64,000 nucleotides of DNA from NCBI GenBank assembly GCA_946185535.1, contig CAMHJX010000001.1:186001-250000 (forward strand), read 5' to 3'. Each line of letters opens with the position of its first letter. Positions within the stretch are counted from its first letter, which is position 1. This document shows positions 44,574 through 53,116 of the stretch, piece after piece. This stretch comes from an uncultured Bacteroidales bacterium. Lineage in GTDB: Bacteria; Bacteroidota; Bacteroidia; Bacteroidales; F082. The notes under the pieces are model-generated. The model made no database searches, was not told the DNA's origin, and saw only the letters and a program-made list of their open reading frames with translations. A program made the position numbers and the translations under genes.

Positions 44574-45248
44574 TTATTCCTCATCAACCAGAAACACCGC
44601 CACCTGGCGAATGCCGCTGGCACCGATGACCAAGGTCTGCTCAATGTCGGTGCTGCGACTCGGCCCTGTGATGACAGTCAACTGCGAAGGTTTGTCTTTG
44701 GCATATTTCCGTTTCACAGTCTGGAAAGCCGTGCGCATGCCGGGAACAATTTGCTCAGTCGTGGCATATACCAACAGAATATCTGGCAAGGCGTAAGCCT
44801 CTCGGGTTAGCGTCAACGCATCGGAAAGGAGAATGCTACCTGTCTGAGCCACCAAGCAGTCGCAGCCCGTCAGGCTGACAAGCTTCTGCTTAGGCTCGCG
44901 TTCCTTGCTGTCGGTATGCGGGATACCATATCTGTCCAATAGGCTTTGCATCTCAGGGCTAGTGCACCACAACGGTTCCCATCCGTTTTCGGGAGCCAGC
45001 TGTTTGATGCATTCGGCAAACTCCGCTTCGCTCTCCAAATAGATGAAAATGCCACCATGTTCCTTGAAATTCTGCACAAAAGTGATGGCTGTACCGTCTT
45101 CCTCCTTGATGGGCACCCAAGTCTCGGTGCGTTGGTCGATGTCTTTAAACAAAGCCTCCTGCCGCTCGATGAGGGCATTGCGCACCTTGGCCAGCATCTG
45201 CTCCTTGAAGGTCGCGTCCTTGTTTTCTCCTTTGTTGTCCCAAGCCAT
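44574..45248 (-). CDS. LUD-domain protein
   Basis: 224 residues of the LutC/YkgG (LUD) type. The domain occurs in lactate-utilisation operons, but lone copies exist next to ftsH in Bacteroidota and have no proven role. Family-like features: GWEPLWCTSPEMQSLLDRYG, GCDCLVAQTGSILLSD, LPDILLVYATTEQIVPGM and the closing TGPSRSTDIEQTLVIGASG. It begins 4 bp after the ftsH stop and shares its transcript. No lutA/lutB partners are nearby. Confidence 0.85.
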   Translation of the reverse strand: MAWDNKGENKDATFKEQMLAKVRNALIERQEALFKDIDQRTETWVPIKEEDGTAITFVQNFKEHGGIFIYLESEAEFAECIKQLAPENGWEPLWCTSPEMQSLLDRYGIPHTDSKEREPKQKLVSLTGCDCLVAQTGSILLSDALTLTREAYALPDILLVYATTEQIVPGMRTAFQTVKRKYAKDKPSQLTVITGPSRSTDIEQTLVIGASGIRQVAVFLVDEE

Positions 45249-45252
45249 GGCG

Positions 45253-47307
45253 TTACGCGTTTTGAGATTGGTTTTCAGGTTGATTCTCAGATCGGTTCTC
45301 AGCAGCTTTCAGCGCGGCATCCTTCAACTTCTCGTCTTCCGAATTGTTCCACGGACGCTTGCCGAAGATATGTTCAAGGTCTTCGCCGAAGATGACTTCC
45401 TCCTCGATGAGTTTGTTGGCCAGCTGCGACAAGCCTTCGCGATGTTCTGTCAAGATGGCGATAGCCTCTTGATAGGCCTTTTCGATGAGTTTGCTCACTT
45501 CTTTGTCGATGGTCTCGGCAGTCTTCTCGCTATAGGGCTTCGTCAGGCTGTAATCCTGTTGACCCGATGAGTCGTAGTAACTGATGTTACCGATTTCCTC
45601 ATCCAAGCCGTAATAGGTCACCATGGCAAAGGCTTGCTTGGTCACCTTTTCGAGGTCGGACAAGGCTCCAGTGGAAATCTGGCCGAAGACCACCTGCTCG
45701 GCGGCACGACCACCCAAAGTGGCAATCATCTCATGATACATCTGCTCCTTGGTGGTGATTTGGCGTTCTTCAGGCAGATACCAAGCTGCGCCCAACGAAT
45801 TGCCACGCGGCACGATGGTCACCTTGACCAGCGGATGGGCATATTGCAACAGCCAACTCGTTGTAGCATGACCAGCCTCATGGAAGGCGATGACCTTCTT
45901 TTCTTCCGGGGTGATGATCTTATTCTTCTTTTCAAGACCACCAATGATACGGTCAACAGCATCGAGAAAGTCTTGTTTGTCGATTTCTTCCTTGCCTTTG
46001 CGGGCTGCCATCAATGCGGCTTCGTTGCACACATTGGCGATGTCGGCACCAGAGAAACCAGGTGTCTGCTTGGCCAGAAAGTCCTTGTCGACATCGTTGC
46101 CGAGCTTCAAGCCGCGCATGTGTACCTCGAAGATTTCCTTACGGCCAACAATATCGGGCAACTCCACATAAATCTGACGGTCGAAACGGCCGGCACGAAG
46201 CAAAGCCTTATCCAAAATGTCGGCACGGTTGGTGGCGGCCAACACGATGACACCCGAATTGGTGCCGAAGCCGTCCATTTCGGTGAGCAACTGGTTCAAT
46301 GTGCTTTCGCGTTCGTCGTTGCCGCCTGTGAGGGCACTCTTGCCACGGGCACGACCGATGGCATCAATCTCATCGATGAAGATGATGCACGGTGCCTTCG
46401 ACTTGGCGTTATTGAACAGGTCGCGGACGCGCGAGGCACCCACGCCGACAAACATCTCCACAAAATCGGAGCCCGAGAGGCTGAAGAAAGGCACATTGGC
46501 CTCGCCTGCCACCGACTTGGCCAGCAGGGTCTTACCCGTTCCGGGAGGGCCTACCAGAAGCACACCCTTCGGAATCTTACCGCCCAGTTTGGTGTATTTT
46601 TCAGGATTCTTCAAGAAGTCAACGACCTCCATGATTTCCACTTTGGCTTCTTCCAGACCCGCCACATCCTTGAAAGTCACGTTGACACTGGTGTTCTTGT
46701 CATAAAGCTGCGCCCTCGACTTGCCAATGTTGAAAATCGAACCAGCACCTCCTCCACCGCCAATGCCACGGCCCATGCTACGCATAATGGCCACCCAAAT
46801 CACAATCAGGATAATGAAGGGCAGCCAGCCAATCAAGAAATCGGAGACCCAACTCTTACGTTCCACATTGCTGATATAGACTGGGTCCTTAATTTCTTTT
46901 TCCTTCTGCACGTTTTCCACCATCTCCTCGAAACGGCCTAGGTCGCCGATGCGATAGGTATAGCTTGGCGTTGGGGTAGTCCCTTTATCCGTAGCCGTCA
47001 CCTCAGGGAAATACTCCGACAGACCTTTTTGGTTCAAGTAAATCTCGGCATTTTTGCCATTGACCAAATCTATCCTCTGCACTTGTTGTTTCTCCAACAA
47101 CTCGATAAGCTTTCCCTGATCAATATCTTCCTGTGGCGTGCTTGTATCCCTCCCAAAAATATTCACACCAATGAGGACGATTGCCAAAATGGCATAAATC
47201 CACATCCAATTGAACCGTCTCTTGCCATTAGGCTTTTGATTCGGTTGGTTGGGCTGTAAAGGCTGGTTCGGATTGTTGCCAGCCCCTTTAGTCTCTTTGT
47301 TCTCCAT
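45253..47307 (-). CDS. ftsH: ATP-dependent zinc metalloprotease FtsH
   Basis: 684 residues. A membrane-bound AAA+ protease that degrades membrane and regulatory proteins. Two membrane helices flank a periplasmic part (about 20-150: [18 protein letters not shown] and [19 protein letters not shown]). AAA+: Walker A GPPGTGKT, Walker [12 protein letters not shown], second region [12 protein letters not shown]. Protease: HEAGH zinc motif and the downstream Asp in [18 protein letters not shown]. The Pro/Asn/Gln-rich N-terminus ([10 protein letters not shown]) is usual in the phylum. The start at 47307 is preferred over the frame start at 47340, which overlaps rsfS. Confidence 0.97.
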   Translation of the reverse strand: MENKETKGAGNNPNQPLQPNQPNQKPNGKRRFNWMWIYAILAIVLIGVNIFGRDTSTPQEDIDQGKLIELLEKQQVQRIDLVNGKNAEIYLNQKGLSEYFPEVTATDKGTTPTPSYTYRIGDLGRFEEMVENVQKEKEIKDPVYISNVERKSWVSDFLIGWLPFIILIVIWVAIMRSMGRGIGGGGGAGSIFNIGKSRAQLYDKNTSVNVTFKDVAGLEEAKVEIMEVVDFLKNPEKYTKLGGKIPKGVLLVGPPGTGKTLLAKSVAGEANVPFFSLSGSDFVEMFVGVGASRVRDLFNNAKSKAPCIIFIDEIDAIGRARGKSALTGGNDERESTLNQLLTEMDGFGTNSGVIVLAATNRADILDKALLRAGRFDRQIYVELPDIVGRKEIFEVHMRGLKLGNDVDKDFLAKQTPGFSGADIANVCNEAALMAARKGKEEIDKQDFLDAVDRIIGGLEKKNKIITPEEKKVIAFHEAGHATTSWLLQYAHPLVKVTIVPRGNSLGAAWYLPEERQITTKEQMYHEMIATLGGRAAEQVVFGQISTGALSDLEKVTKQAFAMVTYYGLDEEIGNISYYDSSGQQDYSLTKPYSEKTAETIDKEVSKLIEKAYQEAIAILTEHREGLSQLANKLIEEEVIFGEDLEHIFGKRPWNNSEDEKLKDAALKAAENRSENQPENQSQNA

Positions 47308-47332
47308 TTGTAAAAACTTGATTTTGAATCGA

Positions 47333-47710
47333 TTAATCATCGTTCGCCTTCACGATTCGCTCGGCATCGGCCCAAAGCTCTTCAAGTTTATAATAGCCTC
47401 GTGCCGATTCCAGGAACACATGGACGACGACATCCACGAAGTCAATCAAAATCCATTCCGTATTGTCGCGACCCTCCACATGGTAGGGTTTGCTGTGCGT
47501 TTTTTCAAAGACCAGTTCCTCCACCTTGTCGGCGATGGCATCCACCTGCGTCTTGGAGGGCGCATGGCAGATAACGAAATAGTCCGTCACGGCGGTAGTG
47601 ATTTCCCTCAGGTCGAGGGTGACGATGTCCTTGCCTTTCACGGCTTCCATGGCCTCAATCGTTGCGGCCACAATTTCTTCAACATTATCGTTTTGATGTC
47701 TGATTCTCAT
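47333..47710 (-). CDS. rsfS: Ribosomal silencing factor RsfS
   Basis: 125 residues. RsfS binds ribosomal protein L14 and stops subunit joining in starvation. Visible: VAATIEAMEAVKGKDIVTLDL, YFVICHAPSKTQVDAIADKV and EWILIDFVDVVVHVFLESAR, the conserved core, with the W-I-L-x-D-F motif. It leads the rsfS-ftsH-LUD operon, an arrangement kept across Bacteroidota. Confidence 0.93.
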   Translation of the reverse strand: MRIRHQNDNVEEIVAATIEAMEAVKGKDIVTLDLREITTAVTDYFVICHAPSKTQVDAIADKVEELVFEKTHSKPYHVEGRDNTEWILIDFVDVVVHVFLESARGYYKLEELWADAERIVKANDD

Positions 47711-47975
47711 ATTATATTGACTACGGGACGCGTGACTTCGGGAATGGGAACAGGCTCCCGCCTCTTGGCCTCATTGCGGGCTTGACCCGCAATCTCCCAA
47801 GCGAAAGGGATACGTCTTCGCAATTGGGAGATGGCGGATGTCCCTCCGCCATGAGGCAATACGGCGTGGCCTTGATGCCTCGCGTCTGGTTTAAGGGTGC
47901 AAATTTACGTATTTTTACGTTATCAAATGGCATTTGACAAAAAAACCGTATTTTTGAGCCTCAAAACAAGCCTCA
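47711..47975. other. Divergent intergenic region with nested inverted repeat
   Basis: Contains the nested palindromes at 47768-47857 and two opposed -7 boxes: TAAATTTG on the minus strand (47900-47907) for rsfS and TATTTTTG on the plus strand (47949-47956) for the KdsC-like gene. Frames across the repeat are not coding. Confidence 0.6.
47768..47857. repeat. Nested inverted repeat (GCCTCAT...ATGAGGC)
   Basis: Outer arms GCCTCAT/ATGAGGC and inner AATCTCCCAA/TTGGGAGAT; each half also holds its own hairpin (ATTGCGGG/CCCGCAAT and ATGGCGGA/TCCGCCAT). This architecture suggests a small mobile or REP-type element. Confidence 0.75.
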
Positions 47976-48491
47976 ATGAACGAAATAGACTTCTCCCCTA
48001 TCACCACTTTCATCTTCGACTTCGACGGTGTGATGACCGACGGCACCGTTTTCTGCGACTTTGAAGGTCATCCCCTGCGGGCCACCAATGTGAAAGACGG
48101 CTATGCCCTGCAACTGGCCTCCAAGTTGGGCTACCATGTAGCACTCATTTCGGGTGCCGTATGTCCTTCGACCATCGTGCGCATGAACAGCCTTGGCGTT
48201 ACCGATGTATTCACAGGCATCCCCGACAAGGTGCTGAAACTCAACGAGTACATGAAGGAAAACGGCTTGAAGCCAGAGGAAATCATCTTCATGGGTGATG
48301 ACATCCCCGACCTGCGCGTGATGCAGTGTGTGGGTCTGCCCGCTTGCCCTTCCGATGCCGTTCCCGAAGTGAAAGCCATCAGCAAGTTCGTCAGCGAATG
48401 CCCTGGCGGCAAAGGTGCTGTTCGTGATGTGATTGAGCGTGTGCTCAAAGTACAGGGAAAATGGATGACGGCGGAGGCCTATGCGTGGTAA
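47976..48491 (+). CDS. KdsC-like HAD phosphatase
   Basis: 171 residues. KdsC removes phosphate from Kdo-8-phosphate in LPS core synthesis. HAD motifs: FIFDFDGVMTDGT (two Asp), ISGAVC with the Ser of motif II, Lys in TGIPDKVLKLNEY, and MGDDIPDLRVM (motif IV). Length and the missing cap fit the KdsC/type C0 group, but related phosphatases act on other sugars, so the substrate is not certain. It stands alone between repeat elements. Confidence 0.82.
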   Translation: MNEIDFSPITTFIFDFDGVMTDGTVFCDFEGHPLRATNVKDGYALQLASKLGYHVALISGAVCPSTIVRMNSLGVTDVFTGIPDKVLKLNEYMKENGLKPEEIIFMGDDIPDLRVMQCVGLPACPSDAVPEVKAISKFVSECPGGKGAVRDVIERVLKVQGKWMTAEAYAW

Positions 48492-48502
48492 ATGCTATAA
48501 GG

Positions 48503-48626
48503 GATTCCCTTCGGGAATGGAGTACTTCATTTTGTTATTAACGGCGGCTTGTAACAGCTACTGACGGGCAAATGCCATTGGCCGCCGCTTGTTACTTTAG
48601 TCTTAATTCCATTCCCGAAGGGAATC
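48503..48626. repeat. MITE-like element with 18-bp perfect terminal inverted repeats
   Basis: Ends GATTCCCTTCGGGAATGG (48503-48520) and CCATTCCCGAAGGGAATC (48609-48626) are perfect inverted copies, each itself palindromic. Inside, CGGCGGC and GCCGCCG form another pair. No coding capacity (124 bp). I see no clear target-site duplication. Confidence 0.8.
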
Positions 48627-48629
48627 TCA

Positions 48630-50945
48630 TCATTGCACCACTATCCTCCGATTCAACTCCACACCATCCTCGTCAACGCAACGGAGGCGGTAGGTGCCTT
48701 TTTCCACATCGATGGGCATCTGATGGTTGAGGCGGGTGGCACCGAGGAACTCATCGTTGAGGTTCCAATAGATGGTCTTCTGCGGGTTGCGGTGGGCAAT
48801 CTCGAAAATGACCTGCTGGCGGTCGCCACGGATACCGATGGGGATGCTCACCTTGGCATCGCTCTTGGGGTAGACAAAAGCCATCACTTCATCGGGATGG
48901 GCTGTGCCACAGCCTGGATAAAAGGCGGGCAAAGGCCTGAACAAAGGCGAATGCTTCTTGTAGAACCACTCCATCACGGGCGGCAACACATAATACACCT
49001 CGTAATTCTTCTGGTCAACGGGATAGCAGTCGGGACGCACTTGATACTGGCGCGACTCATCCAAAAACACCTTTTTATGATAGGGACACACTCCCGTCTG
49101 GTTCTCCACATTGGGCACACGGATCTTCTTCGTCGAAGGGCAGTACTCCGACTTAGGATAACCCGACTCGACGCAGACCTCTATCTCGAGGCTCTCAGCA
49201 GTGTTGGCAGGATAGCGGTAGCTGTCATTCAGCTTGCCAACCACATCAAACAATATGGGCGCCGCCACACCGACACCTGTCAATCCTGGGCGGCCTTCGC
49301 CATCGGAGTTGCCCACCCAGACACCCACCACATAACGGTCGGTAAGGCCCACCGCCCATGCATCCTTGAAGCCGAAGCTGGTGCCCGTCTTCCAAGCCAC
49401 CTGCTTCGATGAGGTGAAACCGCCCCACCCGATTTGGCTCGTGGGACGCGTCAAACCTTGCATCACATGAAAAGTCTCGGCGATGGCCTCGGCTGAGAAT
49501 GGAGATTCCTTCTCATCCACATTTGCATCATAGCTTTCATTCACATGAACAGCCAGCTTGCGACCCATCTTGGCGTAAGCGTTAGTGATGTCGTAGAGCG
49601 AAGCCTCGCCACCACCCACGATGAGCGACAGACCATAATGCTCCGCATCGAAGACGATGCCTTTCAGCGGCAGCTGCTTCAACAGAGCATGAAACCGCTG
49701 CTGACCATACTCACGCAACAGATGCACAAAAGGCGCGTTCAACGAGTTCTGCAAGGCCTTGTCGGCGGGCACCGCACCCCAATACTCACCACTGTAGTTC
49801 TTCGGCGTAAAGCCAGAAAGGCTCATCGGAATATCGGGCAGGACCATCTCGGGAAGCAAGGTGCCTTCATCCAACATGGCAGCAAAAAGGAAAGGTTTCA
49901 AGATGCTGCCTGTTGAGCGTTGCGCCTTCACCATGTCGACCATGGCCGCATCGGAGGCATCGCTGTTATTACCCACATACACGATAATCTCATCATTCAG
50001 ATAATCAACGACATATACCGCTGCATTGTCGATATTGTTCATCACATTGGACTCATGGTGACGGTGCATGAGGTCTAACACCGAACGCTGCAAGTTGTAA
50101 TCAAGAGTGGATGAGATTTGCTGTCCATGATGTTGTTTGTCCTGGTCGCTGAGGTAATGATAGGCCAGCATGGGCATGTCAAAAGGCTTGTCGGGGATGT
50201 TCTCCATCATAGCCAACTCGGCATCTTCCTCCGAGAGCTCGGGAGCATGAAACCGCCTTGGGATATAGGCTTTGGCATTCGGCATACGCTTCAATAACTC
50301 ATCGCGTTTCTGCTCCAAGCGGTCGCGTGAACGACCTGGGTGAATCAGTGCCGGAGAATTGGGCAGTACGGCAAGGGTGGCTGCCTCACCCCAAGAGAGC
50401 TCATCGGGTGTGGTGTGGAAATAACGCCATGCCGCTGCGTCGATGCCCACCACATTGCCCCCAAAGGGCGCGTTGGCGGCATACATATTAAGGATAGACC
50501 TCTTGGAGTAGTGCAACTCCAAACGCATGGCCAGAATGACCTCCCAAAGCTTCTCAGCATAGGTACGAGGCGGGTTGTCGCGCGACATGCGCACCACCTG
50601 CATGGAGATGGTGCTACCGCCGCGTACCACTTCGCCTGCTTTCATGTTGTCGATGAACGACTTCACGAATGCCACAGGATTGAAACCTGGATGGAAGAAA
50701 AACCAACGGTCTTCGTATTCCAAGAGGCAGGCCACATATTTCGGGGAATAGTTGTTGGTGGCAGGAAAGCGCCACTGTCCGTCATCGGCAATCTTCGCGC
50801 CGAGTAATTCGCCGTTCTTCGCCGTCAAGACCGTCGAATAGGGCTTGTCGAAGCGCGGGACGGGGATGCAGAGGAAGGCGAGGAAAAGGCCGATTAGGGC
50901 CAACGTTAATACTTTGAGTTTCTTATGTTTTGCGAAACAGTGCAT
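48630..50945 (-). CDS. pbpC: Penicillin-binding protein 1C
   Basis: 771 residues. A bifunctional peptidoglycan glycosyltransferase and transpeptidase. One N-terminal membrane helix (VLTLALIGLFLAFLCIPV). Glycosyltransferase: EDRWFFFHPG with the catalytic Glu and GGSTISMQVVRM. Transpeptidase: RSTGSILKPFLF (SxxK), SLNAPF (SxN), and KTGTSFGFKD. The C-terminal BiPBP_C-like domain runs from about 680. Its close relatives stand beside an alpha-2-macroglobulin gene; here that gene (59417 on) is about 8.4 kb upstream, separated by the accessory island. A 12-bp tandem array precedes the start. Confidence 0.93.
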   Translation of the reverse strand: MHCFAKHKKLKVLTLALIGLFLAFLCIPVPRFDKPYSTVLTAKNGELLGAKIADDGQWRFPATNNYSPKYVACLLEYEDRWFFFHPGFNPVAFVKSFIDNMKAGEVVRGGSTISMQVVRMSRDNPPRTYAEKLWEVILAMRLELHYSKRSILNMYAANAPFGGNVVGIDAAAWRYFHTTPDELSWGEAATLAVLPNSPALIHPGRSRDRLEQKRDELLKRMPNAKAYIPRRFHAPELSEEDAELAMMENIPDKPFDMPMLAYHYLSDQDKQHHGQQISSTLDYNLQRSVLDLMHRHHESNVMNNIDNAAVYVVDYLNDEIIVYVGNNSDASDAAMVDMVKAQRSTGSILKPFLFAAMLDEGTLLPEMVLPDIPMSLSGFTPKNYSGEYWGAVPADKALQNSLNAPFVHLLREYGQQRFHALLKQLPLKGIVFDAEHYGLSLIVGGGEASLYDITNAYAKMGRKLAVHVNESYDANVDEKESPFSAEAIAETFHVMQGLTRPTSQIGWGGFTSSKQVAWKTGTSFGFKDAWAVGLTDRYVVGVWVGNSDGEGRPGLTGVGVAAPILFDVVGKLNDSYRYPANTAESLEIEVCVESGYPKSEYCPSTKKIRVPNVENQTGVCPYHKKVFLDESRQYQVRPDCYPVDQKNYEVYYVLPPVMEWFYKKHSPLFRPLPAFYPGCGTAHPDEVMAFVYPKSDAKVSIPIGIRGDRQQVIFEIAHRNPQKTIYWNLNDEFLGATRLNHQMPIDVEKGTYRLRCVDEDGVELNRRIVVQ

Positions 50946-50957
50946 TGGAAAGGTTGA

Positions 50958-51005
50958 TTTATTCCCTCATTTATTCCCTCATTTATTCCCTCATTTATTC
51001 CCTCA
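50958..51005 (-). repeat. 12-bp tandem array TGAGGGAATAAA x4
   Basis: Four exact copies on the pbpC coding strand, ending 12 bases before the pbpC start codon at 50945. It marks one edge of the accessory island. Confidence 0.9.
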
Positions 51006-51016
51006 TTTTTTGCATC

Positions 51017-52429
51017 CTACAAATCATCGCTTTGATTTACAAGATGATATCCTCCTGTCTTTTTTGACCCTTGATAACAGACCACCCCCACACGACTTAA
51101 TTCAGAAAGAAGACGTTCAACACTCTTAATAGGAATACCCGTGTTGGCGCTTATTGTTGTGGTTCGCAAACCAGGATACTTATCGATGGTTGATAGAATT
51201 GCTATCATTCGTTGCTTTACTTTTTCATTCAACGATTCAAAGGATTCATCCAACAAAGCTTCAAAATCATTCTTGTCAGAAGAATAGTTTTGCAATTGCA
51301 GTTGTGGGAAAGTCAGTTTAACAACTTGATTGCTTATCGTAAAGGAAGGAATTGCAAAGCCATTTGATTTGCAATCAGCCAACATACGGGGAATACCTGT
51401 CCCACGCATCTCTATCAGTCGGCGATAATAACAATGGAAAGCGATGTCGGGATTCCTTAGCAATGAATAAGGCGAATTGCCAAACTCAATGAATGTAAGA
51501 ATTGGCTCCGTTACGCCATAATTGGCAATATCCAGATGGTTGGGATATACAGAAATCTGCAAAAAACCTTGATAGGAATTATAATCCCTATGGACAATGG
51601 CATTCATGATGCCTTCCCTGACCGCTATTCTCGGATAATTCCAACGTTCCGTGCGCAGGAGACCGTCGATCTTGACAACTTTCGAATAGCAATTGTCAAT
51701 GAATTGGAATATCGCGTCCACATTCTTGAACACGTTGCCTTCGTAATTCTGTGAATCAATCAAATCTGAGGCGGATTCAGAAGAAAAAACAGATAGTTTT
51801 ATACCAGATTGAACGACAAACCGCATGGGGTTTTTAGCGTAAAGGACAATGCAGGCATTGGTCAGATTGCCATTCTGATTAAGTCCAGTTTCCGTCAAGA
51901 AAGATTCCTCGTCAGCACTGATTCTCGAAGTCGATTGCCGATACAATTCCATCGTCTTGCGCACCTCTTCCAAGTCCAAGTCGTCCATGCTGGCATTTAA
52001 CACAGGCATTCTTTCCCAATTGGCATCAGCGATTTTTCGGTCGGCAATCAGTTGATTCATTCCTGAGGCTAAACCTTGACCTTCTCTTTGGTAAATGATG
52101 CCCTTATAGGAGTACGGTTTTTGGGTGCCTTCCCACACTCGTATCAACAATAGGTTTTTCTCTTGATACACAATACTCTGTACATCTATAGGAGCAGCAG
52201 GTTGGATGTCATACGTCAAATCATTCAGTAATCGACCCACGTCTATTGAGGATTTCAGTCCTACCACATTCTTTTTGGCATCAACGCCGACCAAAATGTC
52301 TCCACCATGCGCGTTCATCATGATGGTGACTGCCTTTGCTATGCTATCTTTGTTCATAGAGGCTCTAAACACCAAACTGTCGCTCTTGTTCTGCCTCAAA
52401 AGGTTGTCTATGATGAAAGTATTATCCAT
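51017..52429 (-). CDS. ATP-binding protein with AlbA_2/Schlafen-like and RecG-type ATPase domains
   Basis: 470 residues. N-terminal AlbA_2 domain (about 10-125): SLVFRASMNKDSIAKAVTIM and HGGDILVGVDAKKNVVGL. RecG-like histidine-kinase-type ATPase domain (about 240-380): VREGIMNAIVHRDYNSYQ and MRGTGIPRMLADC. C-terminal winged helix (about 395-465): LRTTTISANTGIPIKSVERLL. Such proteins are nucleic-acid-binding regulators or nuclease-like defence parts. The DUF4062 gene ends 8 bp inside its start, so the two are translationally coupled. Confidence 0.85.
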   Translation of the reverse strand: MDNTFIIDNLLRQNKSDSLVFRASMNKDSIAKAVTIMMNAHGGDILVGVDAKKNVVGLKSSIDVGRLLNDLTYDIQPAAPIDVQSIVYQEKNLLLIRVWEGTQKPYSYKGIIYQREGQGLASGMNQLIADRKIADANWERMPVLNASMDDLDLEEVRKTMELYRQSTSRISADEESFLTETGLNQNGNLTNACIVLYAKNPMRFVVQSGIKLSVFSSESASDLIDSQNYEGNVFKNVDAIFQFIDNCYSKVVKIDGLLRTERWNYPRIAVREGIMNAIVHRDYNSYQGFLQISVYPNHLDIANYGVTEPILTFIEFGNSPYSLLRNPDIAFHCYYRRLIEMRGTGIPRMLADCKSNGFAIPSFTISNQVVKLTFPQLQLQNYSSDKNDFEALLDESFESLNEKVKQRMIAILSTIDKYPGLRTTTISANTGIPIKSVERLLSELSRVGVVCYQGSKKTGGYHLVNQSDDL

Positions 52430-52991
52430 TGTTTTCCTCCTTGTTCATTAAGTGATTGATAAAATCCTTGTCGCTGAATTGCGTGTTCAGATAAATGGCT
52501 ATATCCTCAAAAGTAAAGAATGGCTGCACCCAATTGCCGGTTCTCGCCTCAACGGGTGTTCCCGTTTGGATGACAAAATCGTACATTTCCAAACATAACG
52601 GATCAAAGAACTTCTTGTCCTTGAACCTAACATTTTCAGGGTGCTCCATCTTCTTGAACAATTCTCGGGAAAAAGTGACATCCCTGTGCACCAAAAACCA
52701 ATAGGGCTTTTTGAGTTCAATGGCTTTCTTCATCTCCTCGAAGGTGATGTTTTTGTCGCCAATATACCCCGTTCCGCATTGAGTGCGGATGATACCCAAA
52801 AACAGGTCGCAATCCTCCACTGCCTTTAGGCAGTTTTCCAAATTCGATAGTTTTGGGTTCACTTTGATGGTTCCCAAATGCGAGTTCCACACATTGTAGC
52901 CCAACTCTTTCAGCAATGCACAAATCTGAACAATATCTCGTTCAAATCCGTACACTGAGGTGCTGAGCATTATGTTTGGTATTTTTATCAT
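52422..52991 (-). CDS. DUF4062 protein
   Basis: 189 residues. The DUF4062 fold is TIR-like and is often found in signalling or defence settings. Visible: NIMLSTSVYGFERDIVQICA, LGYNVWNSHLG, AVEDCDLFLGIIRTQCGTGY, and a family-like loop ITFEEMKKAIELKKPYWFL. The C-terminal half is less conserved. It overlaps the AlbA/RecG gene by 8 bp. I see no catalytic Glu in a known TIR arrangement; an enzymatic role is an inference. Confidence 0.82.
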   Translation of the reverse strand: MIKIPNIMLSTSVYGFERDIVQICALLKELGYNVWNSHLGTIKVNPKLSNLENCLKAVEDCDLFLGIIRTQCGTGYIGDKNITFEEMKKAIELKKPYWFLVHRDVTFSRELFKKMEHPENVRFKDKKFFDPLCLEMYDFVIQTGTPVEARTGNWVQPFFTFEDIAIYLNTQFSDKDFINHLMNKEENNG

Positions 52992-53116
52992 ACAATTTTT
53001 TATTATTTCAATTCTTTGCTATTAAGCTTTTCTTCCCATTGCTCTTTATTTTAATCAAAAATTCATATAAATCCTCGCTCGGTGCGAATTGCAAATTCGC
53101 CCAAACTGGTAAAACA
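52992..53116. other. A+T-rich gap with a small hairpin
   Basis: Contains GCGAATTGCAAATTCGC (53083-53099), a palindrome that may end transcription of the upstream island genes. No ORF. Confidence 0.45.

Noticed and set aside
47721..47933. Minus-strand frame of 70 codons in the rsfS upstream region
   Set aside because: It lies within the nested inverted repeat and has no signal of coding.
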